DNA from: a bacterium
GTDB taxonomy: Bacteria > Latescibacterota > UBA2968
Direction: 5' to 3'
Assembly (NCBI GenBank): GCA_027296045.1
Contig: JAPUJS010000322.1
Location: 1 to 7,611, forward strand
DNA: 7,611 nt
This document shows positions 5,850 to 7,611 of the stretch, one piece after another. Both the position numbers and the translations under genes were made by a program. Positions within the stretch are counted from its first letter, which is position 1. Each line of letters begins with the position of its first letter. Below the pieces are notes generated by a model. That model ran no database searches. It was given only the letters and a program-made list of their open reading frames with translations, and had not been told where the DNA came from.

Positions 5850-6149
5850 TTAAGGCAGTTGGATCTTTCGCTTCTCCTCGTTCGGGTGCGCTCGAAAAAA
5901 GATAGCCACATGCCCGATCATTCCCACCTGTTCACACTCCGACCGTTCGGCAATCTCGCCGGCCAGCGTTTTCCGCTCTTCTTTAAATTCGACAAACCGC
6001 ACCTTGATCAACTCGTGTTGATCCAGCGCCTCGTTCATAGAGTCAATCACCCCCGCCGTCACTCCACCCTTCCCAATAAAAACCACCGGTTTCAATACAT
6101 GGGCAAGCCCGCGCAGATATTTTCGATCCGACCCCTTTATTTTCACCAT
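5850..6149 (-). CDS. yhbY: YhbY/CRM-type ribosome assembly RNA-binding protein
   Basis: A complete 99-residue single CRM-domain protein, the same size as E. coli YhbY. The family core is clear: YLRGLAHVLKPVVFIGKGGVT (residues 11-31 as a pattern) with the GxxG RNA-binding loop G26-K-G-G29, then VIDSMNEALDQHELIKVRF, in which the HELIKV helix-strand is nearly invariant. A glycine-containing segment precedes the last strand (QVGMIGHVAIFFR), and the protein ends in KIQLP, close to the usual KISLP tail. YhbY binds precursor 50S subunits and 23S rRNA during ribosome assembly in the cytoplasm. The ATG has GGAGG with 4 nt spacing and begins 11 nt after the stop of the upstream FKBP gene, so the two are surely co-transcribed. 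Downstream truC, another RNA-modifying function, lies across a 79-nt gap. Confidence 0.95.
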   Translation of the reverse strand: MVKIKGSDRKYLRGLAHVLKPVVFIGKGGVTAGVIDSMNEALDQHELIKVRFVEFKEERKTLAGEIAERSECEQVGMIGHVAIFFRAHPNEEKRKIQLP

Positions 6150-6160
6150 ATCCCCTCCAG

Positions 6161-6871
6161 CTACTTCAGGACTTCCAACAGTTCCACTTCAAACAGCAAG
6201 GTCGCGTTGGGCCCAATTTGAGCGCCCGCTCCACGGGTCCCATAGGCCAGATCCCCAGGAATACACAGCTCCCACTTAGAGCCTTTCGGCATCAATAGCA
6301 GGGCCTCCGTCCAGCCCTTGATCACACCGCCCACACCAAAATCGATAGGCTGACCTCGTTTATAAGAACTGTCAAATTCGGTCCCGTCGATCAACGTACC
6401 CCGATAGTGAACGCGCACCCGCTGGTCCCTGGTCGGCCTGTCTCCTTTCCCCTCCCGGAGCACCTTATACTGCAACCCGCTTTCCAGCGTCACAACGCCT
6501 TCCTTTTCCTTATTGGCCGCCAGAAAAACCGCCCCATCCTTTTTGTTTTTTACAGCAAGCGGACTCTGTGTCACATCCCTCTTGGCCCGCTGTTCAGCCA
6601 TTCTTTCATTTTGCAAGTCCATCAACACCTGCTTCACATCCTCTTCCGTCATCAGTTTCTCGCCGTCCGACGATTGATCCCGAAACCCTTTGACAAATAC
6701 CTCTGGATCAATCTCAAGATTCATTTGCTTAAACTGCCTGGCAGTATTCATCCCCATGCCATAACTGCGTTTATGCAGCTGATCGTTCAGATTCACTTCC
6801 ACTTCAGGCTGCCTCGCCCCCTGGCATCCCAAAAGTCCGATAGCCGCCAGTACAACAAATCCCTTCCGCAT
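6161..6871 (-). CDS. FKBP-type peptidyl-prolyl isomerase, predicted lipoprotein
   Basis: A 236-residue Mip/FkpA-like protein. The N-terminus MRKGFVVLAAIGLLGC is a lipoprotein signal peptide with lipobox LLGC; lipidation at C16 followed by Gln suggests the outer membrane, facing the periplasm, in a diderm. Residues about 27-100 form the helical FKBP N-terminal (dimerisation) domain, including SYGMGMNTARQ and EVFVKGFRD. A charged linker follows, then the FKBP domain (about 128-236). All residues that line the FKBP active site are present: Y156, F166, D167, F178, V183, I184, W187, Y210 and F227, so prolyl cis-trans isomerase activity is expected, with a role in folding exported proteins. The start is fixed by AAGGAGA 6 nt before the ATG and by the signal peptide. 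It follows a paralogous FKBP gene and precedes yhbY by 11 nt. Its own promoter may overlap the upstream terminator. Confidence 0.95.
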   Translation of the reverse strand: MRKGFVVLAAIGLLGCQGARQPEVEVNLNDQLHKRSYGMGMNTARQFKQMNLEIDPEVFVKGFRDQSSDGEKLMTEEDVKQVLMDLQNERMAEQRAKRDVTQSPLAVKNKKDGAVFLAANKEKEGVVTLESGLQYKVLREGKGDRPTRDQRVRVHYRGTLIDGTEFDSSYKRGQPIDFGVGGVIKGWTEALLLMPKGSKWELCIPGDLAYGTRGAGAQIGPNATLLFEVELLEVLK

Positions 6872-6883
6872 GATCTTCTCCTT
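6872..6883 (-). promoter_or_regulatory. Ribosome binding site that fixes the FKBP lipoprotein start
   Basis: Minus-strand AAGGAGA (6877-6883) lies a suitable 6 nt before the ATG at 6871. The open frame extends 33 codons further upstream to a TTG, but that stretch is arginine-rich, overlaps the terminator, and would bury the lipoprotein signal peptide, so the ATG is chosen. Confidence 0.8.
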
Positions 6884-6894
6884 GAAGAATACCT

Positions 6895-6941
6895 CTGTCC
6901 GGTTCCGACGGACCTCTCGCTCCAGAAGAAACGCCGGACAG
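6895..6941. repeat. Inverted repeat in the FKBP leader
   Basis: CTGTCCGG (6895-6902) and CCGGACAG (6934-6941) are perfect 8-bp inverted copies separated by 31 bp. The first copy can instead pair through GTCCG (6897-6901) with CGGAC (6909-6913) around a 7-nt loop. The two pairings exclude each other. The element lies between the upstream terminator and the ribosome site of the FKBP lipoprotein gene. Confidence 0.5.
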
Positions 6942-6943
6942 CC

Positions 6944-6976
6944 AAAAAACAGCCCCCGTCTGCAAGACAAGGACTG
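6944..6976 (-). terminator. Intrinsic terminator after the upstream FKBP gene
   Basis: On the minus strand, bases 6976-6950 fold into a continuous 12-bp stem (nine Watson-Crick and three G-U pairs) with the triloop TGC, immediately followed by six T (6949-6944). This is a standard rho-independent terminator, about 45 nt after the stop of the FKBP gene that runs in from the right edge. Confidence 0.8.
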
Positions 6977-6977
6977 T

Positions 6978-7006
6978 AGTATATCCGTATCGCCTTGACG
7001 TAAAAA
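6978..7006 (-). promoter_or_regulatory. Weak candidate promoter for the FKBP-yhbY-truC unit
   Basis: Minus-strand TATACT (6978-6983, five of six to TATAAT) has TTTTTA (7001-7006, three of six to TTGACA) 17 bp upstream. Transcription would begin near 6971, inside the terminator hairpin, so the new RNA would lack the first bases of the stem and escape termination. The leader would then be about 100 nt. The -35 match is poor. Confidence 0.3.
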
Positions 7007-7020
7007 TCGGGAACCTCACC

Positions 7021-7611
7021 CTAATTTCCAGCAGGGTTCTCGAGAGTTACTTCCAGTAATTTGACTTCAAAAATCAGCATCGAATTCGGCTCAATAGCCC
7101 CCGACTGCTGGTCGCCATAGCCCAGATGAGGCGGAATGTACAACTCCCAGATCGATCCGGTCGGCATCAATTGCAACCCCTCGGTCCATCCTAAAATTAC
7201 CCCATTCAATGCAAACCGGGATGGTATGCCACGCCGATAGGAGCTGTCAAACTCCTGCCCATTGATCAACTTACCCCGGTAATTCACCTTGACCGTATCC
7301 CGCTCAGACGTCGGTTTCGGCCCCGTGCTGGCCTCCAATATTTTATATTGCAACCCGCTCTCCAGCACCACCACACCTTCTTTTTCTTTGTTGTCTCTCA
7401 ACCAGGCCTGGGCAAGCTTCAGGTTTTGCTCGGCCATCTGGATGCGCTCAGACTCCCGAATGCCTGCCACCAGCTTCCTCTCAAGCATCTGCAGGGCACG
7501 AACAACCTCTTCATCTTCCAACAACGTGGTATTCTTCTCAATGCCGTCCAGCAGCCCTCTGAGAAATACATCTGAATCAATTTCAATCCCGCGGTGTCGA
7601 AACCCATCTCC
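7021..7611 (-). CDS. FKBP-type peptidyl-prolyl isomerase, C-terminal part (cut by window edge)
   Basis: The frame is open to the right edge, so 196 C-terminal residues are visible and the start lies outside. The visible part opens in the FKBP N-terminal helical domain (GIEIDSDVFLRGLLDGIEK, matching the paralog's NLEIDPEVFVKGF), then a coiled-coil-like linker and a full FKBP domain. Active-site residues are all kept in VNYRG, EFDSSY, RFALNGVILGW, LGYGD and LIFEV: Tyr, Phe-Asp, Phe, Val-Ile, Trp, Tyr and Phe in order. The protein is a close paralog of the next gene downstream, sharing runs such as LESGLQYK and GWTE, but has a longer tail (TLENPAGN). Probably an exported folding factor, although the signal peptide cannot be seen. 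An intrinsic terminator follows, so it may form a separate transcript from its paralog. Confidence 0.92.
   Translation of the reverse strand, partial: GDGFRHRGIEIDSDVFLRGLLDGIEKNTTLLEDEEVVRALQMLERKLVAGIRESERIQMAEQNLKLAQAWLRDNKEKEGVVVLESGLQYKILEASTGPKPTSERDTVKVNYRGKLINGQEFDSSYRRGIPSRFALNGVILGWTEGLQLMPTGSIWELYIPPHLGYGDQQSGAIEPNSMLIFEVKLLEVTLENPAGN

Noticed and set aside
6872..6970. N-terminal extension of the FKBP lipoprotein to a TTG at 6970
   Set aside because: The extension would run through the terminator hairpin and place an Arg-rich stretch ahead of a clear lipoprotein signal peptide, while the ATG at 6871 has a good ribosome site.
6407..6979. Plus-strand open frame of 190 codons opposite the FKBP lipoprotein gene
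   Set aside because: It is antisense to an FKBP with all active-site residues and shows no domain, signal or ribosome site of its own.

Overview
The window is an ordinary-looking, gene-dense stretch of bacterial chromosome. Eight of its nine genes lie on the minus strand and one on the plus strand. It has no stretch longer than about 170 bases without a gene, and I see no rRNA, tRNA, CRISPR array, transposase or phage gene. Shine-Dalgarno sites of the AGGAGG type precede most starts. The lipobox followed by Gln on an FKBP suggests a diderm (Gram-negative-type) envelope. A cytosolic-type sulfatase, a Gfo/Idh/MocA oxidoreductase and paired SDR epimerases side by side recall sugar-scavenging groups such as Latescibacteria, Poribacteria or Planctomycetes relatives. 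That placement is an impression from gene content, not a determination.

Right block (minus strand, read from 7611 down to 3961). It begins with a partial FKBP-type prolyl isomerase (7021 to the window edge), closed by a good intrinsic terminator at 6944-6976. A second, complete FKBP follows, predicted to be a lipoprotein (6161-6871). Then come a YhbY-type ribosome-assembly RNA-binding protein (5850-6149), a TruC-type tRNA pseudouridine synthase (5051-5770) and a Gfo/Idh/MocA-type oxidoreductase (3961-5025). The last four are close enough to be one transcription unit (gaps of 11, 79 and 25 nt). The 79-nt gap before truC contains a strong hairpin. The unit ends at a 17-bp hairpin (3911-3949).

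Centre. A small VOC-superfamily (glyoxalase-fold) gene runs on the plus strand (3540-3902). It converges on the oxidoreductase across that hairpin and diverges from the left block across a 168-bp spacer that holds candidate promoters in both directions. Its codons end mostly in C, unlike those of its neighbours.

Left block (minus strand, read from 3371 down to 1). It contains a PIG3-type NAD(P)H quinone oxidoreductase (2388-3371), a type I sulfatase without signal peptide (992-2368), an SDR-fold protein lacking the usual Tyr-x-x-x-Lys (195-959) and, overlapping it by ATGA, the first 66 codons of another NAD-dependent epimerase/dehydratase (1-198). The spacing suggests a single operon. Sulfatase plus two sugar-nucleotide/uronate-type SDR proteins suggest processing of a sulfated sugar or sugar acid in the cytoplasm; the quinone oxidoreductase may be incidental.

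I did not find a clearly new multi-gene system. The items most worth checking are the departures from consensus in three enzyme active sites (SDR, Gfo/Idh, sulfatase), the 7-bp-periodic hairpin at 3911-3949, the hairpin in front of truC, the terminator/promoter overlap between the two FKBP genes, and the strand-dependent codon bias.
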